Source of the DNA: Chamaecyparis obtusa
Taxonomy: Eukaryota; Streptophyta; Pinopsida; Cupressales; Cupressaceae
Direction of reading: 5' to 3'
Assembly (NCBI GenBank): GCA_027943335.1
Contig: BSBK01001118.1
Coordinates: 477,501-541,500 of the forward strand
DNA: 64,000 nt
In this document: positions 48,356 to 59,159 of the stretch, piece by piece
Position numbering within the stretch: the first letter of the stretch is position 1
Layout: every line of letters starts with the position of its first letter
Notes under the pieces: generated by a model
Told to the model about the DNA's origin: nothing
Databases searched by the model: none
What the model saw: the letters and a program-made list of their open reading frames with translations, nothing else
Position numbers and translations under genes: made by a program

Positions 48356-48937
48356 GCATGTACTGTCCCTTGTGTAATTGCCACTTGAATGCATTGCTAT
48401 TGAACCACATTAATGCTTTTTTCCTTCAACAAATGAGGACAGTCACTGTAAAGACAACATGATAATGTACACTCACTGTAAGGATAGTCACAAATGAGGA
48501 AATCTCAGAGTGATTATCCCTTGTGTAATTGCCACTTGAATACATTGCTATTGAACCACATTAATGCTTTTTTCCTTCAACAAATGAGGACAGTCACTGT
48601 AAAGACAACATGATAATGTACACTCACTGTAAGGATAGTCACAAATGAGGAAATCTTAGAGTGACTATCCCTTGTGTAATTGCCGCTTGAATACATTGCT
48701 AATGAACCACATTAATGCTTTTTTCCTTCAACAAATGAGGACAGTCACTATAAAGACAACATGATAATGTACACTCACTGTAAGGACAGTCACAAATGAG
48801 GACATCTCACAGTGACTGTCCCTTGTGTAATTGCCACTTGAATGTATTGCTATTCAACCACATTAATGCTTTTCTTCTTCAACAAATGAGGATAGTCCCT
48901 CTAAAGACAACATGATAATGTACACGGGCTGTAAGTG

Positions 48938-49027
48938 TACATTATCATGTTGTCTTTACAGTGACTGTCCTCCTTCAAGTGGCAATTACACAAGGGACAG
49001 TCACTGTAAAGACAACATGATAATGTA
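48938..49027. repeat. 33-bp inverted repeat (hairpin) at the end of array 1
   Basis: TACATTATCATGTTGTCTTT through GACTGTCC (48938-48970) is the exact inverse of 48995-49027, with a 24-base loop. The array changes orientation here. Confidence 0.9.
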
Positions 49028-49035
49028 GAGAAACA

Positions 49036-49499
49036 TTGTCATTTGTATTTTCAACAGCGCCGAGAGAGATTCCCTCCGCGAAATTAGAGCTACTTTCCTA
49101 AGGTTACATCATATCACCATGGAGCCTTGTGTTGAAGGATTGATAGACTAAATGTTTTAAGATGTTTTCAATGGTTTAGTATTTAAGTTTTCTTGTTTGT
49201 AATAATGGTTAAAGGATTGATTAACATCTCCTTGTAACCCATCCACATGTTTGGACTATGACCCCTTGGTATTGTTATAAGCCTTGGGTATCAATTAGTC
49301 TTTGGATGTAATTTGATTGCTAGGTGTCTGTTAGGTGTTTTAGGAGTTTTGGAAGATTAATAAAGGTCTAAAACTATTCAAAACACATTTTAGCCTTTCT
49401 CGGCAAGAATGTTTGCAAAATTGTTAACAATATGTAATGCAACTTTTAAAAGTTGCTTCAAAAGTTGTTATTTGTTGTATTGAACGGATATAACCATCT
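49036..49499. other. CACTA-2 internal DNA after array 1
   Basis: Begins with TTTTCAACAGCGCCGAGAGA and CCTCCGCGAAATTAGAG, an inverted copy of the motif repeated in the right arm (59431-60420). The rest is unassigned. Confidence 0.5.
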
Positions 49500-50645
49500 A
49501 GATGGTTAAGAAACTATCCACAGAGCCTTTTTAGGCTTCCAATGGTCGAAGGAATGGCAGAGGAGACTTGGAGAACCATTTTGTTTTCAAAATTTAATAA
49601 ATAACCCTATTTTAGAGCATTTCCTGTGCAAAAACTAACTCTGTACGGATGTACGGATGATGGTTGTATGATCAAATTGGCTTGGAAATTGTATTAGAGA
49701 TATTAGATACTTTGAGAGTTGGTTTGGAGGATTTAACTTGTTTTAAATCAAAGTTATTGTATTTTCTCTGAACCTTGTCTGCAAACCCTTATTTTCAGGG
49801 TATTGACTGCTCTTATGGCCATAACCTGAGTTTTAACCATTGAAAATTCTTTATTCTCAGCAAGATGAAGGTTAGACATGTATATTTTCATATTCCAAAG
49901 GCTTTAGAATAGGATGTTAAGTCTGTGCATGGTGAAGGCGAGCCCTAGTTCAAAGACTCTATTGTTTTTTACTAGGATTTGATGAGAAATGAAGGATCAG
50001 AGTCTAGAAGTGTGTGAAGGACCCCTAATCTTGGTTTTTGTGAATTTCTAAGGTATGAACAACAATCTAAAACTCTGATTCTAATTCCAGGAGCCCATTC
50101 TTCAACACTTGTCTTGAGACCCAAGCCTGATTGCATGCATTAGGTCTGCGGACTTGACAAGAGAAGAGGAGTGCAGGAGTGGAGTTGGGGTCTGAGGTTT
50201 GGAGGTCTGAAAGAAAATCAAAAAGGGTGTCTAGAAATCACATAATGTCATTTAGTCTTTTGGCAATCTGCAGAGTTAATGGGGCAGAGCAGGTTTCATA
50301 GACCTACTAGAGCCACTAGGTCATTTTGCTATTCTGATGCCTTGGGCTGTTAGGACCAAAACTAATACATGTTTCTGGTTATTTAAGTGATATCTAAGTG
50401 GTTACTAAGTTTTGTTGAAGGGGGTAAGGTCTGGAACCTTAAGAACACCATTTGATCAAATTTAGAGCACTTGTCCCTAAAGAGAAAACTGAACTTGATT
50501 GGGTTTGAGTACATAAGTTGTTGTGTGATCTTTGAAACCTTTAAATTCATTACCTTGCAGAGTTCAAACATTCACCTATAAGAATCAGAGTCTGATTGTT
50601 TGGATTGATTCATTTTTGGTGTCTTGAAGTGGGTTGGGTAATGAT
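49500..50645. repeat. CACTA-2 internal long repeat, copy 1
   Basis: Carries, in order, GAGCCTTTTTAGGCTTCCAA, TTTAGAGCATTTCCTGTGCA, GGCGAGCCCTAG, CTAAAACTCTGATTCTAATT and GCATGCATTAGGTCTGCGGA. The same order is seen in copy 2 (51955-52705, partial) and copy 3 (55010-55555 plus 57305-57480). It has an intron-like composition and may be captured non-coding DNA of the RCD1/SRO locus, because copy 3 leads straight into that gene. Confidence 0.7.
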
Positions 50646-50664
50646 CCATGTTTCTTTGCTGACC

Positions 50665-50865
50665 ACTCTGCATCAGACTGTCCCTTGTGTAATTGCCACT
50701 TGAATGTATTGCTATTCAACCACATTTATGGGCCCGTTTGGACCATGGCACATAGTAGCATCTACAGAGAAGAATATCCCAGGTGTAACCTAGTTGTAAG
50801 AATATACCAACAGTTCTAAGAAGTTCCCTAGCACATAGTAGCATCTACAGAGAAGAATATGGGTC
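50665..50865. repeat. 151-bp repeat piece joined to GCATCTACAGAGAAGAATAT units
   Basis: GTCCCTTGTGTAATTGCCAC is followed by GGGCCCGTTTGGACCATGGC and two copies of CACATAGTAGCATCTACAGA. The same composite occurs at 52975-53165 and inverted at 54750-54860, where it abuts an exon-like segment. Confidence 0.75.
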
Positions 50866-51954
50866 AACGAGGTTGACAGGCAATCTAATGGTAATAGTAA
50901 TATCATAATTTGACATACTATCAGAAATATTTCCTAAATAGACTATTCAATCTTATAAGAGATGGATTCATGAGAACTATTATTTATGAAATATGAGTCA
51001 ATGACTTTAATTAAAAAAATTACACAATCTAATTCTTGTAAAAATATCAAAATTTGACACATTGAAAACACCTTCCAAAAGTATCGTTAATTGATTAATA
51101 TGAATCACTACTCATGAAATATAATTTTATAAACCTAATCTAAAAACTACACAATAAAAATCTTAATAGCAATATTGTAAGAAACTATTCCCAAAAGCAA
51201 GCCTAACAAAATTTGATGAAAATAATTTTTGTTTCACTCAACTTTGACATTCACAACTTCCTCTTTTATTATAATAAGAAAAAAAATGTCTTTTTAGATA
51301 TACCTCATGAACCATACTCGAATAATCTATCATTTTTCTTCTCAAAAACATATTTGCAGAGCCTGCTTCTTTTACTTGTTTGTACTTTTATCTCTCTGAT
51401 GGAAAGGGTTCCTTCAGGACACATTTTTCCAAGTTCACTGCTTGAGATATTTGAGGAGGGTTCCCCTGCTTGAGTATCCATCCAACCCATATTTGAGTAG
51501 TTCTATAATTGCACAGTCTAAATTAATAATACTGACAATTGAATGACGAATGATGATATATAAAATTGATATAAACTAATCCTAAAAACACTAAAACGTT
51601 ATTAATATATTTATATTTCATAAATAAAATTGATATAAAAGATCTGGAAAGATACATTAAAAAATAGAAAAACAGTAATTTATAATAGAAGGAAACTTAA
51701 ATTGCTATTTAAAAAAAAAAACAAGAGTCTTAAATCTTATCATTTTGTTTCATTATCATCCATAAGTACACACCTCTAGCATAATAATTATATTTTACCA
51801 CCCATAAAATGAAAAAAAGATTTTCACAAGAGAAATTGAAGCTAGATTATAAAAATGAACCATCTTATTGGAAACTGGAACTGTTATCATACCCAAAAGG
51901 ACTACAAAATTTCACCTTATCATACCCAGATTGTTGCTTTGCCTGGCAGGGGGT
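50866..51954. other. CACTA-2 internal AT-rich DNA, no gene recognised
   Basis: Opposed short frames at 51213-51490 have no family features. The last 40 bases share the 34-base match with 48240-48273. Confidence 0.4.
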
Positions 51955-52705
51955 TGCATCTGCATTTGTTGAGAGCGAGCCCTAGATCAAAAACTACCAT
52001 GTTTTTGGCTGGGAAGATGGTAATCATATTAAAATCAGAAGCTTGCATCGTATTGAGGACTTGAAAACTTGTGCATTCTTGTTTATCTGGATCAGGAGAA
52101 CACTCCAAAACTCTGATCTTGGTTTCATACACCCATTTTCAATGCTTTGTTTTGGAACCCACACCTAAAAGCATGCATTAGGTCTGTGGACTCAATGAAG
52201 ACATTGATATGCTGGAGTGGAGTCAGGGTCTGGGAGTTGGTGGTCTGTTAGAAATCCCAAAAGGGTACTCAGAAAACATATAACTTCTTAGAGTCCTTTG
52301 GCAAGTTGCAGAGTTATGGCTGCAGAGCAGGTTTGGGAGACCTACTAGGGTCACTAGGTCAGTTTGTTATTTTGATGTCTTGGGTTGTTTAGATCACAAC
52401 CAATGCATGATTCTTGTTATTTAGATGATATCTAAGGGGTTTCTAAGTTTTGCTGTAGGAAGTAAGATCTAGAACCTTAAAAGTCTCTTTTGATAGAAAA
52501 TCAGGGAACTTGTCCCTAAAAGGAAATTTGTTATTGAATGGGATTGAGTCCATAAGTTGTTGTGTGATCCTTGAAACCTTCAAATTCATTACTTTGCAGA
52601 GTTTAAACATTAACCTATAGAAATCAGAGCCTAATTGATTGGTTGAGTCATTTTGGTGTCTTGAAGTGGGTTGGGACATAGATCCAAGTTTCTTGCTGAC
52701 TACTC
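51955..52705. repeat. CACTA-2 internal long repeat, copy 2 (partial)
   Basis: GAGAGCGAGCCCTAGATCAA, ACACCCATTTTCAATGCTTT, GCATGCATTAGGTCTGTGGA and CTGGAGTGGAGTCAGGGTCT align in order with 49945-50640. It lacks the first third of copy 1. Confidence 0.75.
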
Positions 52706-53685
52706 TGCATCACTATTGAACCACATTAATGCTTTTTTCCTTCAACAAATGAGGACAGTCACTATAAAGACAACATGATAATGTACACTCACTGTAAGGA
52801 TAGTCACAAATGAGGAAATCTCAGAGTGATTATCCCTTGTGTAATTGCCGCTTGAATACATTGCTATTGAACCACATTAATGTTTTTTTCCTTCAAGTGG
52901 CAATTACACAAGGGACAGTCACTGTGAGATGTCCTCATTTGTGACAAGGACAGTCACACATGAGGACATCTCACAGTGACTGTCCCTTGTGTAATTGCCA
53001 CTTGAATGTATTGCTATTCAACCACATTTATGGGCCTGTTTGGACCACGGCACATAGTAGCATCTACAGAGAAGAATATCCCAGGTGTAACAAGTTGTAA
53101 GAATATACCAACAGTTCTAAGAAGTTCCCTAGCACATAGTAGCATCTACAGAGAAGAATATACAACATGAGGGCAGCCACTGTAAAGACAACATGATAAT
53201 GTACACTCATTGTATGTGTACATTATCATGTTGTCTTTACAGTGACTGTCCTCATTCAAGTGGCAATTACAGAAGGGACAGTCATTGTGAGATGTCCTCA
53301 TTTGTGACAAGGACAGTCACACATGAGGACATCTCACAGTGATTGTCCCTTGTGTAATTGCCACTTGAATGTATTGCTATTCAACCACATTAATGCTTTT
53401 CTTCTTCAACAAGTGAGGACAGTCACTCTAAAGACAACATGATAATGTACACTCACTGTAAGGACAGTCACAAATGAGGACATCTCACAGTGACTGTCCC
53501 TTGTGTGATTGCCACTTGAATGTATTGGTATTCAGCCACATTAATGCTTTTCTTCTTCAACAAATGAGGATAGTCACTCTAAAGACAACATGATAATGTA
53601 CACTCACTATAAGTGTACATTATCATGTTGTCTTTACAGTGACTATCCTCCTTCAAGTGGCAATTACACAAGGGATTTGTGTTTT
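52706..53685. repeat. 151-bp repeat array 2, arranged as inverted units
   Basis: Contains the same unit as array 1 in both orientations, with hairpins at 52892-53006, 53255-53370 and around 53590-53645 and one composite piece (53030-53165). Confidence 0.9.
52892..53006. repeat. Perfect 47-bp hairpin
   Basis: 52892-52938 (TTCAAGTGGCAATTACACAA onward) is the exact inverse of 52960-53006, with a 21-base loop. A slightly worn second copy lies at 53255-53370 and a third at 54820-54940. Confidence 0.92.
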
Positions 53686-53689
53686 CATT

Positions 53690-53930
53690 TGTGTTTTCAA
53701 CAGCGTCGTAACCCTCCGCGAAATCACATCGGGATATAAGGGAAAAAAAAACAAGAACCATGTCATTTGTATTTTCAACAGCGGCTTTGGTTATTTAGAA
53801 GTTTAATTTTATTTGTTCATCTTTCAAGCACAAACGTTTTGTGGACCGTAACGTCTTCATTGTTTTGGGTATGCAATGAAACAGCCCTAACTTGCGACTA
53901 CCTTCACAATACTGCAAAACCGAAGAGGGA
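53690..53930. repeat. Inverted copy of the CACTA-2 right-arm unit
   Basis: GTAACCCTCCGCGAAATCAC, ATTTTCAACAGCGGCTTTGG, GTCTTCATTGTTTTGGGTAT and CAGCCCTAACTTGCGACTAC are the inverses of 59180-59310 and 59500-59560. The copy extends a little further than the right-arm ones toward CTTCACAATACTGC. Confidence 0.8.
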
Positions 53931-54300
53931 AAAGCAAGTTAGGATGGAAATAAACAAACTTAAAACTCAGACTTAAGAAAGATGAAGGCAATGCTTCAAA
54001 AGGCCGATGCCCTAAACACGGGAAAACACAATACCACCATTAAACGATGCCCTAGTCACCGTATCAATGCTGCCAGCTCCGTACCAGTATGCTGACTGCT
54101 CACTTTCATCCTGTGATAAAGGTAACTTCATTAATCATACTTGAAATGGCAGCATACGAACTAAAGCTGATGAACATTTATAAACTAAAAGTTTAAAACT
54201 ACAGATTACAAGTGTAGTAGTTTCATACAAAAAGAACTTGATGTCTGAAATTTTCCATTAGAAGCATCCAAAGGAATACCACAGTACTGTTGAACTTGGA
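53931..54300. other. CACTA-2 internal DNA, 3' flank of an unknown captured gene
   Basis: On the minus strand this reads like the 3' UTR following the stop at 54304 (moderate GC, no repeats). No gene of its own. Confidence 0.35.
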
Positions 54301-54303
54301 GAA

Positions 54304-54760
54304 TCAGAGATGATCTACACAGCAAGGTTCAACAATTGTAAGGACTGTTACACCATCTTTAGCATTTGAATACATTTTCTCCTTGGCTTCTGGTGGATCC
54401 TCAAAGACCCCCAATGACGTTTTCCCTACAATTATCAATTGTCTATTAGTATGAGATATTAATAAATAAGCATTAATCACAATATTAGGCAAATAATGTT
54501 CTTGATGTCTGAATCTAAATCACATAAAGCTCTAATAAAGCAGTTCTTAGTTTCACATTAAACCAAGTTTCAATTTCAAATGGTTATAATAATTTTTGCA
54601 AGTTATAAGTAGCTGGTTATAGTATATGACATAAAAAGAAAAAAAATCATTTCTATTCTTTTCTTCTTTTTCTCTTTCAACGAAGCTTTTGCACCACACA
54701 AATGCATACCAAGAATTTCTCAGGAGGTTTCAAGACCATTGCATACCAAACTTCTTCTCT
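54304..54760 (-). pseudogene. Two-exon captured fragment of an unidentified gene
   Basis: On the minus strand, YREEVWYAMVLKPPEKFL (about 54760-54711) ends at a GTATGC donor. After about 285 bases a TGATAATTGTAG acceptor leads to GKTSLGVFEDPPEAKEKMYS and NAKDGVTVLTIVEPCCVDHL and a TGA stop (54425-54304). The exon borders and 3' UTR-like flank indicate a genuine host gene end. I do not recognise the family. The first exon begins in GCATCTACAGAGAAGAAG, the piece that recurs in the composite repeats at 50.7 and 53.1 kb. Confidence 0.5.
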
Positions 54761-54985
54761 GTAGATGCTACTGTGTGTCGTGGTCCAAACGGCCCCATAA
54801 ATGTGGTTGAATAACAATACATTCAAGTGGAAATTACACAAGGGACAGTCACTGTGAGATGTCCTCATGTGTGACCATCCTTGTCACAAATGAGGAAATC
54901 TCACAGTGACTGTCCCTTGTGTAATTGCCACTTGAATGAGGACAGTCACTGTAAAGACAACATGATAATGTACACATACCCTGAA
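54761..54985. repeat. Composite repeat and hairpin, third copy
   Basis: Inverted GGGCCGTTTGGACCACGAC-like joint, then a hairpin of 151-bp repeat parts (54820-54940) and GGACAGTCACTGTAAAGACA. Confidence 0.8.
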
Positions 54986-55009
54986 ACTAAAACCATAAAA
55001 ATGGTTAAG

Positions 55010-55555
55010 CCAATGGTGGGGAGAGCCTATTTAGGCTTCCAAATGACTGAGGAAATTGAAGAGATCCTCATTGTATTCAAATTGCTTTCAAATCAATAAA
55101 ACTACCTATTTCAGAGCAATTTTCTGTGCAAATCACGGTGACAGTATGGTGTATGGATGTGAAGGGGTGATCAAAACCTGTCTGAAAGTTGGAGCATCTC
55201 CATTTTATGCTTTTAGAATTGGTTTGATAACTTCGAGTCATTTTATATCAGAGTTATTCAATTTTCTTGTCCGCTGGTCTAAGAAACCCTTGTTTTCAGG
55301 GTTTAACCATTCAAATGGCCCTAACTTGAATTTTGACCGTTGGAAATTCTTCTTCCTCGGTACAATGCAAGTTAGGGAGGTCCTTTTTCGTATTCCAAAA
55401 GCTTTGAACTAGGAGGTTGAGGTTACACCATTTGGGAGCAAGCCCTAGGTCAAAAGCTTCTATGTTTTTTACTAGGAAAATGATATATAGTGAAAAATCA
55501 GAAGGTTGCGGTGTGTGAAGGACCTTAAAACTTGGTTTTTGTGTGGGTAGAAAAT
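55010..55555. repeat. CACTA-2 internal long repeat, copy 3, left part
   Basis: GGGGAGAGCCTATTTAGGCT, TTTCAGAGCAATTTTCTGTG and AGCAAGCCCTAGGTCAAAAG align in order with 49520-50040. The alignment stops near TTTTTGTGTGGGTAG and resumes at about 57305, past a LINE fragment. Confidence 0.75.
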
Positions 55556-55559
55556 GAGG

Positions 55560-57300
55560 GAAAGGGGGGAAAATAACAACTAGGTTTTAGGCCCAGATAC
55601 TCTACCATTGATCATCACATTATTTTGTAGGGACTTGATTGAAAAAATCTTGGACAGTCAAGGTGCATAAGATGCTTATTGTTTTGTGGACTTAAAGAAA
55701 GCATTCAACGTGGTACCCAGAGATAAACTATGGAATAGAATAAAATAATCAATCATCTAAGATTTATATAGAGAAGTTGTGCATGTATTTTATGATAAGG
55801 TTAGAGCTAAAATGATAACAAGAAAGAATATGTCTAAGTATTTTGGTGGTGACACTAGATTCAAATAGTTATTCCCCCTATATCATATACATTTATAAGT
55901 TAGAGGCATGATTAATGAAGATAGATGGGGAAGTTATTCAATTGGAAAACTATGGGGTGAAGGTTCTTTTATATGTTGTTGATCTTATCTTTTTTTTTTT
56001 TTAAAAGACCATGCATTGAGAGAGCACTTGAAGGCCTTGGAACACTTTTTGTCAGAAGGTTAGAATGCAAGTCCATATAACCAAGACTAAAATAATGGTT
56101 GTATTATTAAATAGAAAAGATAAAAATATTACCATTCTTTTTTAAGGTAGCTTGCTAGAAATAATGAAAGGATACAAATGTATTAGGATTATTTTCATTG
56201 TAAGCTCAGTTAGAAGAGAAAGACAATAAAGGGAATGCATTAAGGTTAAACGACCTCACACCTTCTTCAAAATGGGTGTAGGAGAGCCAAACTTTGGGAT
56301 TAAAAAATGAGAAAAACAATATTGGTCTACTACCCATGTTGGTTGTCCTTTATGGTTGTCAAGTGTTGGGAAAAAATATGAGAAATTGGACAATTGGAGA
56401 TAACTAGAAAGAATAAAAAAAAATATAGTAAAAAGAAATCTTATAATCAAATTTATAGTTTCTCATGAAATTCTTTTAGCTACAGTAGGCACTTTTCCTT
56501 TACAAACATTAGTGATAACCCAAATGTAAGCTATTAACAAAGGTTGAAACCATTAATGACAATCATTGGCTCAATTTGGTTTTTAAGTATTCTATAAACC
56601 ATAGGAAGAAAATCTAGATGAAGCGTAATGAAAAATGTAAGAATGGGTGGGGCATCAAATTACAAGAATGGCATAACAACTATAAATAAATTAAAAATTA
56701 TGTGATTGAAAAATTCAAAATTGTCATCCAAGCACAAAAGATTAGGTAGATAAATTATACATCAAACAGTTCAATTCGGCTATAGAACATGGTGAAAAAA
56801 TATATAGAAGATTTTTTCCATTGGTAATATATGATTTTATATTAATAAACAAAGATAAAATACATTTCAAGTTTGTTTTTAGTAAAAAAAGATAGAAAGA
56901 AAACTAATAAAAAATCCTACCACCAAAATTTATTTTAACTTGGTAAATTGTCACGTGGGTACTAATTACACTCAAGCTTACTTAGGGATCACATAGGAGT
57001 AGTTCGAAATTTTTCACTTTATGTGGTGTTATCATGTTATCACATTCCACTTTATGTCTTGACTCCACCTTTGTCGCACATACTTTATTACACATTGGAG
57101 GATCATTAACCTTTGGTGGACATGTGATTCCATCTTAGTTGGGTGATAAGTTATCTATTGATTATCTATTGTCATTGTCTCATTCACTCCTTTGTACTAA
57201 CCTTGGCTATATAACTAAGGGGTCTCCTATGTAATGACTATTCATTCTAATTCAAGTTGGTTCCAATTAAATCAATCTGTTATATTTGCATTATTGATAG
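55560..57300 (+). mobile_element. Truncated LINE reverse transcriptase inserted in internal repeat copy 3
   Basis: The plus strand reads FVDLKKAFNVVPRDKLWNRI (RT motif with catalytic-region neighbours), REVVHVFYDKVRAKMITRKN, HITKTKIMVVLLNRKDK and VSHEILLATVGTFPLQTLVI, all LINE RT signatures. The YADD box region is worn (stops at about 55985). It is the same family style as the LINE at 24.2-25.7 kb. No endonuclease part is present. Several stops and frameshifts show it is dead. Confidence 0.8.
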
Positions 57301-57304
57301 GCAT

Positions 57305-57725
57305 ATACACCTAGGGTGAGGAGAACAACCTAAAACTCAGTGTTTGATCCCAGGTACCCATTCCTCATACTTTGTTTGGAAACCCAATCCTAAACCGCAT
57401 GCATTAGGCCTGTGGACCTAACAAAGGAAGTGGACTGTTGGAGTGGAGTCAGAAACTGAGATTTGGAGGTTTCATGGTGGAACTGGGGTTTGCTTGGCCT
57501 AATTTAACTTCTTGACAATTTGAGTATTGTTTTATGGCTCGATCAGAGTTTGAATAATGAGACTGAATGCTAGGATCAACTCTCTGTTCTATATGTTGTT
57601 TCTCTTCATATCGATGTAAAATGTGGCATCGGATTTTGGTGTATATTGTAGCCTCTTGTTAGGGGTGGTTGTAGATTATGGTGTTGTAGTGACATTGTAA
57701 ATAATTACACCCTAGTTGAAACGGT
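57305..57725. repeat. CACTA-2 internal long repeat, copy 3, right part, leading into the SRO gene
   Basis: CAACCTAAAACTCAGTGTTT, GTACCCATTCCTCATACTTT and GCATGCATTAGGCCTGTGGA align with 50055-50200 and 52125-52230. The remainder runs directly into the SRO frame and may be its 5' non-coding DNA. Confidence 0.65.
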
Positions 57726-59092
57726 TTGGGCTGTAAATTGGTTTTGTTTGCAATGAAGGGTGAAGACAAGCATTTGTGTCAGCTTGGCATAAATTTTTTG
57801 GAGAGAGCTCAAATGAAACAAAAACAAGGAAATAAATATGGTTTCCTATCCTCAGGAAGGAGATTATCTAAGTGGGTACGGAAGAATAGGATTAACTATG
57901 GCAAGAAAGACAGAAGCATGAAATGTAGTTGTCTGTATAAGTGATGTTCGGGCAAGGCAGCATTGCATAACTATGAGAATTTTCATAAGAGTTCAATTCC
58001 CACGAGGGTGATGTATTTTTGGAATGGCTCATGGAATGATTTTTCTGTCCAAGTTCTGGATTCACTTAGAGATGAGTTTTTGGCTGGCATGCCCACTGTA
58101 GAGTTGGCAATAGATGGCTCTCCATATCTTGTTGATTTTTTGCGAATGCTACAAATAGATTTGAGGGCCGGCTGTCAAAGGTCCATTGCTTGGATTGATG
58201 AGAATGGTTCATGCTTTTTCCCCAAAGTTATCATTGAGGGTAATGCCGATGAAGAAGTTGCCTCTAAAGTTGAGGTCGAGATTGAAATTCGAATAAGTCC
58301 AACCAAGGCCTCAAATGCTGAGAATTGTGATAGAGTTGCTGCTAGTATGGAGGTTTCCAAAACTGAGCAAGTTTGTATTCCTAGTAATTTGAAGCCTATG
58401 GCTGATGTGGTATCCATGAATGTTCCTAAATTAGATGAATTGATCAAGAAATATTCAACCGAGGGCCCCACTGGCGCAAATGAATTGTATAGAGATTTAA
58501 GAGATTCAAACTTGTTTAAGGATACAAAGCCACAGCCTGTAACCGAGTTACCTATAAAGACTTTCCAAGCAAAGCAGTTGCTTCATAAAACATCAGCTAA
58601 GGTTCAAACAGGTACAGATGCAACTCAGTTGGAGAATGGTCAGATATTGCGTGATGAGGTTAGGGATGGTGTCATTAATCACAATTTGCTTTCTGAATCC
58701 CAACAATGTTCTAGTTTTGTGGCTCGTGAATTTGAACAGCTGGGGGACAAATTGATCAAATTAGTGGATTGCGATACAGAGTATGTAGTTGTGAAAAATT
58801 GTTTCCTTACTGGCCTAAATAAAATTGGACTTGCAACCAATGTTACTGGTATTTATTGAAATTCACATACAGATAGGTTGGGACAGGCTCAGCTGCAGGT
58901 TTTCAACAAACAGGTTGAGATAACAAGAAATTCTCGTGGTAATGCAAATGTTAAATATGCATGGCATGGAGCATCCGATACAAGAATATCATCAATTATA
59001 CTACATGGTTTTAGCAATAACAGATTAATGAATGGTGGTCCGGCATATGGTGTTGGTGTTTATCTTGCTCCAGAAGATTGCTTGTACCTGAG
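57726..59092 (+). pseudogene. RCD1: Captured RCD1/SRO gene fragment (WWE domain and start of PARP-like domain)
   Basis: One frame runs through the whole span with two TGA stops (57942, 58857). It has a basic N-terminus (QGNKYGFLSSGRRLSKWVRK), a WWE domain at about 57963-58235 (SSIPTRVMYFWNGSWNDFSV, VDFLRMLQIDLRAGCQRSIA, WIDENGSCFFP), a linker, then the PARP-like region (VVKNCFLTGLNKIGLATNVT, LQVFNKQVEITRNSRGNANV, KYAWHGASDTRISSIILHGF, AYGVGVYLAPEDC). The order and motifs match plant RCD1/SRO proteins, nuclear stress-signalling regulators. It stops at a CTGAG|GTAGGA donor (59092/59093), so later exons and the RST domain are absent. Both TGAs are explained by CGA-to-TGA changes. The rest of the frame is well preserved, implying recent capture or past selection. 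Confidence 0.9.
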
Positions 59093-59119
59093 GTAGGAAA
59101 GATTATATTCAAAGATAAT

Positions 59120-59155
59120 CTACAAATAGATTTGAGGGCTAGTTGTCAAAGGTCC
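59120..59155 (+). repeat. 36-bp second copy of a WWE-domain segment
   Basis: CTACAAATAGATTTGAGGGC onward matches 58149-58184 (LQIDLRAGCQRS) with three differences, all transitions. It lies just beyond the SRO exon end, outside its normal place. Confidence 0.85.
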
Positions 59156-59159
59156 CATT

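Larger units (their letters stand above)
47930..49035. repeat. 151-bp tandem repeat array 1
   Basis: CACATTAATGCTT occurs at 47951, 48102, 48406, 48557, 48708 and 48859, that is 151-base steps (a double step spans the foreign piece at 48181-48355). Each unit holds GAGGACAGTCACTGTAAAGA, ACATGATAATGTACACTCAC and GTCCCTTGTGTAATTGCCAC. Confidence 0.92.

Noticed and set aside
47930..49035. Regularly spaced repeats that could suggest a CRISPR array
   Set aside because: Units are 151-bp contiguous tandem repeats with no unique spacers, in eukaryotic DNA.
57963..58859. An intact 298-residue SRO gene
   Set aside because: It is flanked in frame by TGA codons and lacks the rest of the PARP-like and RST regions; it is part of a longer broken frame inside CACTA-2.
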